Source: Halobacillus amylolyticus (lineage in GTDB: Bacteria; Bacillota; Bacilli; Bacillales; Halobacillaceae). From it: a DNA stretch of 64,000 nt. Below, piece by piece: positions 55,989 to 64,000 of the stretch; the first letter of the stretch is position 1; each line of letters starts with the position of its first letter. Location of the stretch: NCBI RefSeq assembly GCF_022921115.1, contig NZ_CP095075.1, positions 2,026,001 through 2,090,000 on the forward strand, given 5' to 3'. A model generated the notes under the pieces. That model was given only the letters and a program-made list of their open reading frames with translations. It did not search any database and had not been told where the DNA came from. The position numbers and the translations under genes were made by a program.

Positions 55989-57734
55989 TTAACGCATCAT
56001 CGCAGGATAGAGTACCTCTTTCTTTTTCACATCCATAATTCCCTTTGGTGTAATTCTAATATAAGGGAGATGCATCGATGATAGAAACAGCAAGGTGTAA
56101 ACAGGGTCCCCGAAGACGTATCCATAAGAGTTTAGGTGCTCTCTTAGTCTATGCTCTTCCTCTATTAAAGATGACATGGGCATATCTGCCATAATTCCAC
56201 CAAGCGGCAGTGGCAGTTCATAGACAATTTCACCCTGATCGGCGAGGACGATACCACCGCCAAGCTCTTTCATCCGCTCAAAGGCAAGCCTCGTATCCTC
56301 TCGTGAATTTCCTATTAAAATAAAGTCTCCGGTATTAGAATAAGAGCTTACAAGACCACCGAGTGAATCGGTAAATCCCTTTAATAATGTATTGACCTGC
56401 CATTTTCCGTCTCTGTCTAGTAAAGTAAGAAAGGCTTCTCTCGTTTCAGGGGGCAAACGATCTACCGATGCGTCATTATCTATCGCGTATGGCTTCATAA
56501 TAACCTCATTCACCATCTCCATCCCAATCGGCATCGAAAATTGCAGGTCATCAGCAGTCAATTCCCAGTTAATATCAAGTGGGGCGACACCGTTTTCTTC
56601 CCAGTGAACTTCTTTATGTCTTGCCACATCGTTATGATCACGCTTCACCCATTCCCCTTTTGCGATTACAGAGTGGGGAGTGGGATCAGTTGGATCTGAC
56701 AAGAAGTTCAAGTGGGCTACTCGACCGGACGCAAGGCTTCCAATCCGGTCTTCGAGGCCAAAATGACGCGCTGGCTGATAGGACCCCATCAAATAGGCAT
56801 CAATCTCAGGGATACCTGCCTCGATAGCAATTTTTATACAAACATTGATCAATCCTTCACTAAAAAATCCGGGGGTAGATCCATCCGTTGTGTACATCAA
56901 CTTATCAAAATGAGTGAGATTCTTTTCCTTCAGCCCTTTTAAAATGTCAGGCAAATCCGGTCGTATCGATGAGTAACGCAACCCCGTTTGATACCCATGC
57001 ATCAATCGATCCATCACTTCATCTGCCGTCATGGATTCATGTTCTGAATCAAGTCCAAGCAATTTCATCTTCACCAATGTTTTCCATGATGCGCCAGGCA
57101 AATGACCCTCAAGCGGCTTTCGGGAACGCTTCGATTCCTGCATCCAATGAAGCATTTGATCATCGCCCCCATACAGCACATCAGGCCAGGCTGTCAGTTC
57201 TCCACCTTGAATGACTGCATCATGATTAAGCCAGGATAGCACCTGATCATCGAAGTCAAACTGATCCTCTTCCTGCAGGGCAGACTGTGAGTCAAATCGA
57301 GCCCACCAAAACACAGAAGCAGATAATTTCGCGCAGTCTTCAAGCAAAGAAAACGCTTTCTTTTTGTCTGTTAAAAAAATCCACATTAAGTTATCATTTA
57401 TCAGTGTTGTTGTTCCCGTTTGGACAGCATGCACTGCTAAGCTGAGAGGGTTATATAACTGATAAGGATGCACATGCGGCTCAACATAGCCAGGGACAAT
57501 ATAACTCCCTTGCCCATCAATGATTTCTGTTCCTTCCGTAAGAGGAGGAAGCTCTGGGCCAGAGTAAATGATACGATCCTCATAAATCCATATATGACCA
57601 GTCATCCATTGTTTTAAGTAGACATTTAAGTAGGTTGTATTTTTTACTAGTTTGGTCGGCGCAAGTTTACCTTCAACGACGGCTACGTGTTCACGCAACT
57701 GTCTATTACGCCAACGGAAGCGTTGTTCATTCAC
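55989..57734 (-). CDS. yerA: Adenine deaminase-like protein (YerA)
   Basis: A 581-residue amidohydrolase. The metal-binding site IVPGYVEPHVHPYQLYNPL contains the H-x-H pair (about residue 92). LEGHLPGASWKTL and LMYTTDGSTPGFF follow, with a C-terminal domain like that of adenine deaminase. YerA in B. subtilis is a putative adenine deaminase (adenine to hypoxanthine), related to AdeC but not proven active. GTG 57734 is preferred because AAGGAGG lies nine bases upstream, inside the longer frame that begins at 57755. Neighbouring the purine operon agrees with salvage. Confidence 0.85.
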   Translation of the reverse strand: MNEQRFRWRNRQLREHVAVVEGKLAPTKLVKNTTYLNVYLKQWMTGHIWIYEDRIIYSGPELPPLTEGTEIIDGQGSYIVPGYVEPHVHPYQLYNPLSLAVHAVQTGTTTLINDNLMWIFLTDKKKAFSLLEDCAKLSASVFWWARFDSQSALQEEDQFDFDDQVLSWLNHDAVIQGGELTAWPDVLYGGDDQMLHWMQESKRSRKPLEGHLPGASWKTLVKMKLLGLDSEHESMTADEVMDRLMHGYQTGLRYSSIRPDLPDILKGLKEKNLTHFDKLMYTTDGSTPGFFSEGLINVCIKIAIEAGIPEIDAYLMGSYQPARHFGLEDRIGSLASGRVAHLNFLSDPTDPTPHSVIAKGEWVKRDHNDVARHKEVHWEENGVAPLDINWELTADDLQFSMPIGMEMVNEVIMKPYAIDNDASVDRLPPETREAFLTLLDRDGKWQVNTLLKGFTDSLGGLVSSYSNTGDFILIGNSREDTRLAFERMKELGGGIVLADQGEIVYELPLPLGGIMADMPMSSLIEEEHRLREHLNSYGYVFGDPVYTLLFLSSMHLPYIRITPKGIMDVKKKEVLYPAMMR

Positions 57735-57853
57735 TCGAGAGCCTCCTTCATTCATTTTTTCTATCTTAACACACGTGAAACAACTTCGCGAAGCAAAAAA
57801 TACTGTGTAAATGAGTGTTTACACTTAAATCTTGAGTAGTTAGGTTGGACTTT

Positions 57854-57925
57854 GTCACATTTACGTGGAAAAGCGAGCAATTTGAGCAAAATCTGGTGCA
57901 TTTCGTCAAAAAATTTAGCGTTTTC
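57854..57925. repeat. 20-21-bp-period array D (four degenerate units)
   Basis: Cores TCACATTT (near 57855), GCAATTT (57877), GCATTTC (57898) and GCGTTTTC (57918) recur with spacing of about 21, 21 and 20. The array lies between the yerA start and the purD terminator. Cores are less uniform than in arrays A-C, so confidence is lower. Confidence 0.55.
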
Positions 57926-57942
57926 CACCTTTTATAAAATGC

Positions 57943-57975
57943 GAAAAAAATCCGCCCTGGTGGACGGATGATTTT
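57943..57975 (-). terminator. Terminator of the purine operon
   Basis: On the minus strand ATCCGTCC pairs with GGGCGGAT (57950-57957 with 57962-57969) and TTTTTTTCGC follows, 33 bases after the purD stop. Confidence 0.88.
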
Positions 57976-58007
57976 TCTTTATAAGGAAAGGCAAGTTTGC
58001 CCCTAAG

Positions 58008-59264
58008 TCATTTCGTTTGAAACGATTTCCCGATATCTTTTCTAAAAAAAAACCCTTCATGCTCGTCAAAAGCAGTCAATGAACTATACACAGCGTTAAG
58101 GGCCTTATCGAGTGTTGTCGCCATCGTACCTACAAGCAGTACGCGCCCGCCGCTTGTAACATATCCATCATCCACAGCCTCTGTCCCTGCATGGATAGCG
58201 AAAGTATCTTCCTCCGGCCATTCCGGTAACCGTACACCTTTTTCATAACTTCCAGGATAGCCTGCAGAAGCTACGACGACACCCGCACATGCCTTCTCAA
58301 ACCATTTGAGTTGCGGATTTTTCCCTTCAAGAACATCTGTCAACACTTGGACGAGATCATTAGTTAAAAGCGGCAGCACAACCTGTGTTTCAGGATCGCC
58401 AAAACGTGCGTTAAACTCGATCACCTTAGGACCTGCATCTGTTTGAATCAGGCCCGCATATAAAATTCCCGTAAACGACCGACCTTCAGCCACTAAACCC
58501 GAGGCTGTCTTCTCCAAGATCGACTCAACGGCATAATCATAATCCTCCCAAGATAAATGGGTAGCAGGAGCAAAGGCCCCCATTCCACCTGTATTTGGAC
58601 CTTCGTCCCCGTCAAAAGCGCGCTTATGATCTTGAGCAGTCAGCATCGGATAGACATTTTTCCCGTTCACAAAAGCCATCAAAGAAAATTCCGCACCTTG
58701 CAAAAATTCTTCAACGACGATTTCCCGGCTCGCCTCACCGAATTGGCCTTCAAGCAGCATATCCTCTACAGCTTCACATGCAATTTCCACAGTCTCAGCA
58801 ACAACGACACCTTTCCCTGCAGCCAATCCATCTGCTTTAACAACAATAGGCGCGCCTTGCTCACGAATATAAACTTTTGCTTTCTCAGCATCGGTGAAAG
58901 CTTGATAATCAGCCGTTGGAATATCATACTTCTGCATCAGTTGCTTGGCAAAATGCTTACTTCCCTCGATCAAGGCAGCTGCTTTTGTCGGCCCGAATAC
59001 TTTGAGACCAGCTTCAATAAAGCAGTCGGCAAGCCCATCCAACAATGGGTTTTCCGGACCAATGATGGTAAGGTCAACTCCATTTTCTTTAGCAAAAGCG
59101 ACAAGCTGTTCCTGATCGGTTTCTTGAATCTGAACACGGACAGCCTGCTCTCCCATTCCTGCATTCCCGGGTGCTGCAAAAAGGGTTTCAACCTGTGTAC
59201 TTGAAGCGAGCTTTTTGACAATGCTATGCTCACGTCCCCCACGTCCGATAACTAGAACCTTCAT
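58008..59264 (-). CDS. purD: Phosphoribosylamine--glycine ligase
   Basis: A 418-residue ATP-grasp enzyme for the second step of IMP synthesis (PRA + glycine + ATP to GAR). MKVLVIGRGGREHSIVKKLA is the N-domain; ATP-grasp text VKADGLAAGKGVVVAE and EFNARFGDPETQVVLPLL follow. Last gene of the purine operon in this window, 18 bases after purH; ATG 59264 with AGGAGG. Confidence 0.97.
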   Translation of the reverse strand: MKVLVIGRGGREHSIVKKLASSTQVETLFAAPGNAGMGEQAVRVQIQETDQEQLVAFAKENGVDLTIIGPENPLLDGLADCFIEAGLKVFGPTKAAALIEGSKHFAKQLMQKYDIPTADYQAFTDAEKAKVYIREQGAPIVVKADGLAAGKGVVVAETVEIACEAVEDMLLEGQFGEASREIVVEEFLQGAEFSLMAFVNGKNVYPMLTAQDHKRAFDGDEGPNTGGMGAFAPATHLSWEDYDYAVESILEKTASGLVAEGRSFTGILYAGLIQTDAGPKVIEFNARFGDPETQVVLPLLTNDLVQVLTDVLEGKNPQLKWFEKACAGVVVASAGYPGSYEKGVRLPEWPEEDTFAIHAGTEAVDDGYVTSGGRVLLVGTMATTLDKALNAVYSSLTAFDEHEGFFFRKDIGKSFQTK

Positions 59265-59282
59265 GATTCGCCGCCTCCTTGA

Positions 59283-60818
59283 TTAATGTTTGAAATGACG
59301 CATTTTCGTAAGTACCATCGCAATGCCATGTTTATTACAGGCATCGATCGAATCTTGGTCGCGTTTTGAGCCACCCGGCTGAATAATCGCTTTCACACCG
59401 GCATGTGCTGCCGTTTCAACTGTGTCCGGCATTGGGAAAAAAGCATCTGAAGCCATAACCGCGCCTTCAGCTTGATTACCTGCTTGTTCAAGAGCAATTT
59501 TAGCAGCGCCAACACGGTTCATTTGACCTGCACCCACACCGAGTGTTTGATCGGACTTTGCAATCACAATGGCATTGGACTTTACGTGTTTGACCACTTG
59601 CCAGCCCAGCGCTAGATCCTTCAGCTCTTGCTCCGTTGGTTGACGATCCGTCGCTACCTCAAGCTCAACGTCTTCGAGTGATCCTTCATCTGTATCCTGA
59701 ACGAGTAAGCCGCCGTCTACAGAAGTAAGCTTATGGGTTTGGACACCTGGCTTCTTCATTTCGACTTCAAGCAAACGTAGATTCTTTTTCTGTTTAAGGA
59801 GATCCAGCGCCTCCTGGCTGAAGGAAGGAGCGATCACAATCTCAAGGAAAATTTCCTTAAGTTTTGCTGCTGTCTGCTCGTCCACTTCACGGTTCAAGGC
59901 AACAATTCCACCGAAAATAGAGATCGGGTCACCAGCGTAAGCTTTACCATAGGCTTCAAAAAGCGTTTTCCCTGTTCCCACACCACATGGGTTCATATGT
60001 TTAACGGCAACGGCTGCTGGCTCTTGAAACTCAAGAACAACATCCAAAGCTGCATTGGCATCTTGTATGTTATTATAAGAAAGCTCTTTGCCATTTAATT
60101 GTCTAGCATCGGCTAACGAAGCACCATCATAATTTGCCTTTTTATAAAAAGCAGCGGTTTGGTGCGGGTTTTCACCATAACGCAATGACTGCACCTTTTC
60201 ATATGTAACGGTGTATGTTTCTGGATACGATTCCTCCGTTACGTCTGTAAAATAGCCAGCAATCATTGCATCATAATTCGCGGTGTGACGGAATACTTTG
60301 GCGGCGAGCTGTTTGCGGGCATCAAAAGAAAGCTCACCTGATTGCAAGCTTGCAATCACCTCATCATAATCGGCAGGATCTACCACCACAGCGACATCTT
60401 CAAAACTTTTTGCTGCTGCACGCAGCATCGTCGGGCCGCCGATATCAATATTCTCAATTGCATCCGCTTCTGTGACATCCTCTTTAGCGATCGTTTCCTT
60501 AAACGGATAGAGGTTTACAGCGACAAGGTCGATCGTTTCGATGCCAAGCTCAGCCAATTGCTTCATATGGTCTTCATTGCCGCGTTTCGCAAGCAAACCC
60601 CCGTGAACCGACGGGTGCAGTGTTTTCACACGTCCATCCATAATTTCTGGGAAGTCAGTAATCTCCGAGATTGATTTTACAGCTATGCCAGCTTCTTCAA
60701 TCGTCCGCTTCGTCCCACCTGTAGAGATGAGTTCGAAATCTAGTTCTATTAAGCTTTTTGCAAAAGCAGTTAAACCTTGTTTGTTAGAAACACTTAGAAG
60801 TGCGCGCTTCTTGTTCAT
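59283..60818 (-). CDS. purH: Bifunctional AICAR transformylase / IMP cyclohydrolase
   Basis: A 511-residue bifunctional enzyme for the last two steps of IMP synthesis. The N-terminal MGS-like cyclohydrolase domain is marked by [16 protein letters not shown] and [13 protein letters not shown]; the transformylase by [14 protein letters not shown] and [14 protein letters not shown]. Its start overlaps the purN stop (ATGA), hence coupled. Confidence 0.97.
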   Translation of the reverse strand: MNKKRALLSVSNKQGLTAFAKSLIELDFELISTGGTKRTIEEAGIAVKSISEITDFPEIMDGRVKTLHPSVHGGLLAKRGNEDHMKQLAELGIETIDLVAVNLYPFKETIAKEDVTEADAIENIDIGGPTMLRAAAKSFEDVAVVVDPADYDEVIASLQSGELSFDARKQLAAKVFRHTANYDAMIAGYFTDVTEESYPETYTVTYEKVQSLRYGENPHQTAAFYKKANYDGASLADARQLNGKELSYNNIQDANAALDVVLEFQEPAAVAVKHMNPCGVGTGKTLFEAYGKAYAGDPISIFGGIVALNREVDEQTAAKLKEIFLEIVIAPSFSQEALDLLKQKKNLRLLEVEMKKPGVQTHKLTSVDGGLLVQDTDEGSLEDVELEVATDRQPTEQELKDLALGWQVVKHVKSNAIVIAKSDQTLGVGAGQMNRVGAAKIALEQAGNQAEGAVMASDAFFPMPDTVETAAHAGVKAIIQPGGSKRDQDSIDACNKHGIAMVLTKMRHFKH

Positions 60819-61393
60819 TTGGATTCCTCCTTGACCATTAATGATTGAATGACTCGCGGATAAAGTACATGCTCTACCGCTTGAATTTTTCGCTGGACAT
60901 CTTCTTTCCTATCCTGTGCTTCGATACGAACGGCTTCCTGATCAATAATCGGTCCTGTGTCCATGCCATTGTCAACATAATGAACCGTCACCCCTGTAAC
61001 TTTAACCTTTTTGTCAAAAGCCTGTCCGATCGCGTCCTTTCCTGGGAAGGCCGGCAGCAAGGATGGATGAATATTTAGGATGCGATTCTCATATGCCGTA
61101 AGCAATGTCGGACCAATAAGCCGCATGTAACCAGCTAGGATAATCCATTCTGCCCCTCTGTCCTTGCAATCAGCAAGCAAGGCTTGTTCAAAGGCTTCTT
61201 TATTCGCAAATGATTTAGGATGAAACACGACGGTGTCGACATGTCTTTTTTGTGCTTTCTCAATGACGCCTGCATCGATTCGATCAGAAACGAGCAAGGA
61301 AACCCTTGCATCAAGATTTCCGTTTTCTATTGCATTCATCACCGCATCAAAATTAGAGCCGGTTCCTGATGCAAAAACAGCTAAATTCATCAT
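60815..61393 (-). CDS. purN: Phosphoribosylglycinamide formyltransferase
   Basis: A 192-residue enzyme that transfers a formyl group from 10-formyl-THF to [23 protein letters not shown] binds the phosphate; [15 protein letters not shown] with the Asn/His and the [14 protein letters not shown]sp are the catalytic part. ATG 61393 overlaps the purM stop (ATGA); a TTG at 61399 is in frame but less likely. Confidence 0.95.
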   Translation of the reverse strand: MMNLAVFASGTGSNFDAVMNAIENGNLDARVSLLVSDRIDAGVIEKAQKRHVDTVVFHPKSFANKEAFEQALLADCKDRGAEWIILAGYMRLIGPTLLTAYENRILNIHPSLLPAFPGKDAIGQAFDKKVKVTGVTVHYVDNGMDTGPIIDQEAVRIEAQDRKEDVQRKIQAVEHVLYPRVIQSLMVKEESK

Positions 61394-62412
61394 GACCAAT
61401 GAATTCCCTTCTGTTCCGTGACATATCCAATCATTCGTGCTTCTTCTCCTCCCACTTGCAATGCTTCAAGCGCAGCAGAGACATCCTCTTCCGCGACAAC
61501 TGCAACCATGCCGATGCCCATATTGAACACTCCAAACATATCATCAGTAGTCAAGTCTCCATGCTTACGAAGGAAGTCAAAGACCGCCGGCGTGCTCCAG
61601 CTGTTTTGATCCAGCTTGACTCCTAATCCCTCAGGAAGCGCGCGCGGAATATTTTCATAGAATCCGCCGCCTGTTACGTGCGCTAACCCTTTTACAGTAA
61701 CAGCTTTTTTTAATGCCTGAATCGCCTTCACATAAATTTTTGTCGGTGTTAAAAGAATTTCACCTAATGATTTGTCAAAAGGAGCATAGATTGTCTGAAG
61801 ATCGAGGTTGTGTTGTTCGATGATTTTTCTAACAAGTGAAAAACCGTTCGAGTGGACACCGCTTGAGGGCACGCCAATCAATACATCCCCTTGTTGCACC
61901 TGCTGCCCAGTAATCAGCTTTTCCTTATCTGCCATTCCGACAACAAAGCCAGCTAAGTCATATTCATCTTCCTGGTACATACCAGGCATTTCAGCGGTTT
62001 CGCCGCCAACGAGGGCACTGCCTGCTTGTTCACAGCCGTCCGAGATCCCTTTGACGATTTGTTCTATTTTAGCCGGGTCATTTTTGCCACAGGCAATATA
62101 GTCTAAAAATAATAGCGGATCCGCACCTTGAGCAATAATGTCATTTACACACATTGCTACGACATCGATGCCAATTGTGTCATGTTGATCCATTTCAAAC
62201 GCGAGCTTAAGTTTAGTTCCAACCCCATCTGTTCCTGTCACTAGGATAGGATGTTTATAACTCATTGAGCTTATATCAAATAAGCCAGCAAATGCGCCTA
62301 GGCCGCCCATCACTTCTGGGCGCATCGTTCGTGCCACGTGCTTCTTCATGCGGTCAACAGCTTCGTAACCTGCCTCTACATCCACACCTGCTTGTTTATA
62401 AGATTGACTCAT
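61390..62412 (-). CDS. purM: Phosphoribosylformylglycinamidine cyclo-ligase
   Basis: A 340-residue AIR synthetase, which closes the imidazole ring with [23 protein letters not shown] and [20 protein letters not shown] with the GVGTK ATP-binding loop, then [12 protein letters not shown], are typical. It forms part of purF-purM-purN-purH-purD in the usual Bacillus order. Confidence 0.97.
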   Translation of the reverse strand: MSQSYKQAGVDVEAGYEAVDRMKKHVARTMRPEVMGGLGAFAGLFDISSMSYKHPILVTGTDGVGTKLKLAFEMDQHDTIGIDVVAMCVNDIIAQGADPLLFLDYIACGKNDPAKIEQIVKGISDGCEQAGSALVGGETAEMPGMYQEDEYDLAGFVVGMADKEKLITGQQVQQGDVLIGVPSSGVHSNGFSLVRKIIEQHNLDLQTIYAPFDKSLGEILLTPTKIYVKAIQALKKAVTVKGLAHVTGGGFYENIPRALPEGLGVKLDQNSWSTPAVFDFLRKHGDLTTDDMFGVFNMGIGMVAVVAEEDVSAALEALQVGGEEARMIGYVTEQKGIHWS

Positions 62413-62430
62413 GCTGTCCCCCTCCTCTCC

Positions 62431-63843
62431 TTATGCCTTCTCATACGGTAATACCGTGTTTGGATAAATCTCGGTTGGATAGTTACCAGTGAAACAAGCT
62501 GTACAGCCGCCGTGTTCCATCGACTCTTCACCTTGGTAAATAGCTTCATTTAACCCATCAACCGACAAATAGGCAAGACTGTCGGCACCAATTTCCGTTT
62601 CAATATCCTTGACAGAATGGTTGGCTGCAATCAATTCCCCGCTGGTCGATGTATCAATACCGTAATAGCAAGGATTCTCGATGGGCGGTGAAGCAATACG
62701 GACGTGGACCTCTAAAGCCCCTGCCTCTTTAAGCATCTTTACAATCCGCCTGCACGTTGTCCCGCGTACAATCGAATCATCGACCATCACGACACGCTTG
62801 CCTTCAACGATACCGCGGACGGCCGATAGCTTCATCTTCACTCCTTGCTCGCGAAGCTCTTGTGATGGCTGGATGAATGTCCGGCCGACGTAGCGGTTTT
62901 TAATTAAACCAAGCTCATAGGGAAGGCCGGCCGCCTCCGCATAACCAATAGCCGCCGATATACTTGAGTCCGGCACACCTGTGACCACGTCCGCTTCAAT
63001 CGGTGCTTCACCAGCAAGCGCCTTCCCCATCCTTTTTCTTGACGCATGGACATTTTTCCCATCAAGGTTACTGTCAGGACGGGAAAAATACACATGTTCC
63101 ATCGAACAAAGTGTACGCTGGATTGGCGCTGCGAACCGTTTTGACTCCAAACCATTTTTATCAATAACAATTAATTCTCCTGGTTTCACTTCACGTTCAT
63201 ACGTTGCGCCAACGATATCAAACGCACACGTCTCAGAAGAAACGACCCAGGAATCACCTAGATAGCCAATCGATAATGGCCGCAGACCACGCGGGTCATT
63301 CGCGACAAACAGTTGATCCTCCGTCATTATTAAGAAAGCATAGGCCCCTTTAATCATCGATAGTGCCTGACAGATCGCTTCATCAATCGGAACATTTCCC
63401 GCCCGTTTAATTAAATGAGCGACGACCTCCGTGTCTGATGTCGTTTGCAAAATGGAACCTTGGGCTTCAAGCTGACCTTTCAATGCTTGGGCATTGACGA
63501 GGTTGCCATTGTGAGCGAGAGCAAGGCCGCTGGTTTGTGAACGGAACATCAGTGGTTGAATATTCTCATAGCTTCCGTCCCCAGCTGTTGCGTACCGAAC
63601 GTGGCCGATGGATGCATGCCCCTCAAGCTCTTTCAAGCTATCTTGTGAAAATACATCATTGATTAAGCCGTGTCCTTTAGCTATCTTCATATGATCTCCA
63701 TCTGACGTGACAATGCCTGCGCCTTCCTGCCCGCGATGCTGGAGGGCATGTAGACCATAATACGTCAGCTGTGTAGATTCCGGATGACCCCAGACGCCAA
63801 AAATGCCGCATTCTTCATTTAAGCCTTTGATTTCACCAAGCAT
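62431..63843 (-). CDS. purF: Amidophosphoribosyltransferase
   Basis: A 470-residue enzyme, first and committed step of IMP synthesis. MLGEIKGLNEECGIFG begins the protein: residues 1-11 are a propeptide and Cys12 becomes the N-terminal nucleophile after cleavage, as in B. subtilis. The PRPP loop is VVMVDDSIVRGTTCRRIV. Four Cys including C-terminal CTACFTG support an Fe-S cluster. ATG 63843 with AAAGGAG upstream is preferred; the longer frame to TTG 63861 would destroy the propeptide spacing. The start overlaps the end of purL. Confidence 0.96.
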   Translation of the reverse strand: MLGEIKGLNEECGIFGVWGHPESTQLTYYGLHALQHRGQEGAGIVTSDGDHMKIAKGHGLINDVFSQDSLKELEGHASIGHVRYATAGDGSYENIQPLMFRSQTSGLALAHNGNLVNAQALKGQLEAQGSILQTTSDTEVVAHLIKRAGNVPIDEAICQALSMIKGAYAFLIMTEDQLFVANDPRGLRPLSIGYLGDSWVVSSETCAFDIVGATYEREVKPGELIVIDKNGLESKRFAAPIQRTLCSMEHVYFSRPDSNLDGKNVHASRKRMGKALAGEAPIEADVVTGVPDSSISAAIGYAEAAGLPYELGLIKNRYVGRTFIQPSQELREQGVKMKLSAVRGIVEGKRVVMVDDSIVRGTTCRRIVKMLKEAGALEVHVRIASPPIENPCYYGIDTSTSGELIAANHSVKDIETEIGADSLAYLSVDGLNEAIYQGEESMEHGGCTACFTGNYPTEIYPNTVLPYEKA

Positions 63844-64000
63844 GGAATAGCTCCTTTCCAAATTTGCTTCAACTTCCCTGTCTGCTCTTCAACAACGATT
63901 TCACCATTTGACTTGAGACGGTACACCCCATCTCCTGTTACTTTTCCTAGCAAACTAGCATCGTCCATGAGCGATTCAAATGTCTGTTGATTTTCTTGGG
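63819..64000 (-). CDS. purL: Phosphoribosylformylglycinamidine synthase II, C-terminal end (partial)
   Basis: At the right edge the minus strand encodes the last part of PurL: LGKVTGDGVYRLKSNGEIVV and then IWKGAIPCLVKSKA, stop at 63819. It overlaps the purF start by 25 bases. The rest of the gene and the operon leader lie beyond the window. Confidence 0.85.
   Translation of the reverse strand, partial: QENQQTFESLMDDASLLGKVTGDGVYRLKSNGEIVVEEQTGKLKQIWKGAIPCLVKSKA

Noticed and set aside
58557..59204. 215-codon plus-strand frame opposite purD
   Set aside because: Shadow of purD with no recognisable domain.

Overview
The window looks like the chromosome of a low-to-moderate GC, spore-forming Bacillaceae bacterium, probably a moderately halophilic one of the Halobacillus/Virgibacillus type. 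Reasons: strong AGGAGG ribosome sites; a purine operon and a yerA-yerB-yerC-pcrB-pcrA-ligA-camS-putP-gatCAB-dgkB-rlmCD block in the order known from Bacillus subtilis; splAB; a CotF-like coat gene; a C30 (staphyloxanthin-type) carotenoid operon; and Na+-coupled transport genes. The genus is an inference. No rRNA, tRNA, CRISPR array or complete insertion sequence was seen.

Layout. 0-11 kb: a PAS sigma-54 activator, small possibly spore-associated proteins, a frameshifted yerD-like gene, an arginine-deiminase-family enzyme, a CPA1 Na+/H+ antiporter, then an operon under a SAM-I (S-box) riboswitch encoding an FMN-dependent monooxygenase, a 34-residue membrane peptide and a sodium:solute symporter. 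11-18 kb: an accessory zone with several decayed genes (HEPN-MNT pair with an internal inversion, Abi-like gene, NERD copy) among intact TraB, DUF4317, GNAT and DinB/YfiT genes. 18.4-28.4 kb: a MerR/B12-domain regulator divergent from crtM-crtN-aldH-crtO-crtP-crtQ, a 7-TM protein and a pyrimidine-dimer-glycosylase-family protein. 28.4-41 kb: coat gene, splAB, LOV-STAS photoreceptor, esterase, rlmCD, and remnants of Mn catalase, nitronate monooxygenase and a proline symporter. 41-64 kb: dense housekeeping genes on the minus strand.

How genes work together. Pigment synthesis, a CarH/LitR-like regulator, a LOV photoreceptor, spore photoproduct lyase and a dimer-glycosylase-family protein fall within 17 kb and suggest a light/UV-response neighbourhood. 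The 41-64 kb block covers IMP synthesis, tRNA amidation, lipid turnover, DNA repair and proline uptake.

Most unusual structure. Four intergenic arrays (12.44, 40.5, 47.15, 57.86 kb) repeat a short core every 20-21 bases, about two helical turns. Each lies 3' of a gene end or near a terminator. Two share a TTGCAC core; the other two have different cores but the same period. Single-base indels break at least six genes in the accessory part and none in the housekeeping part.
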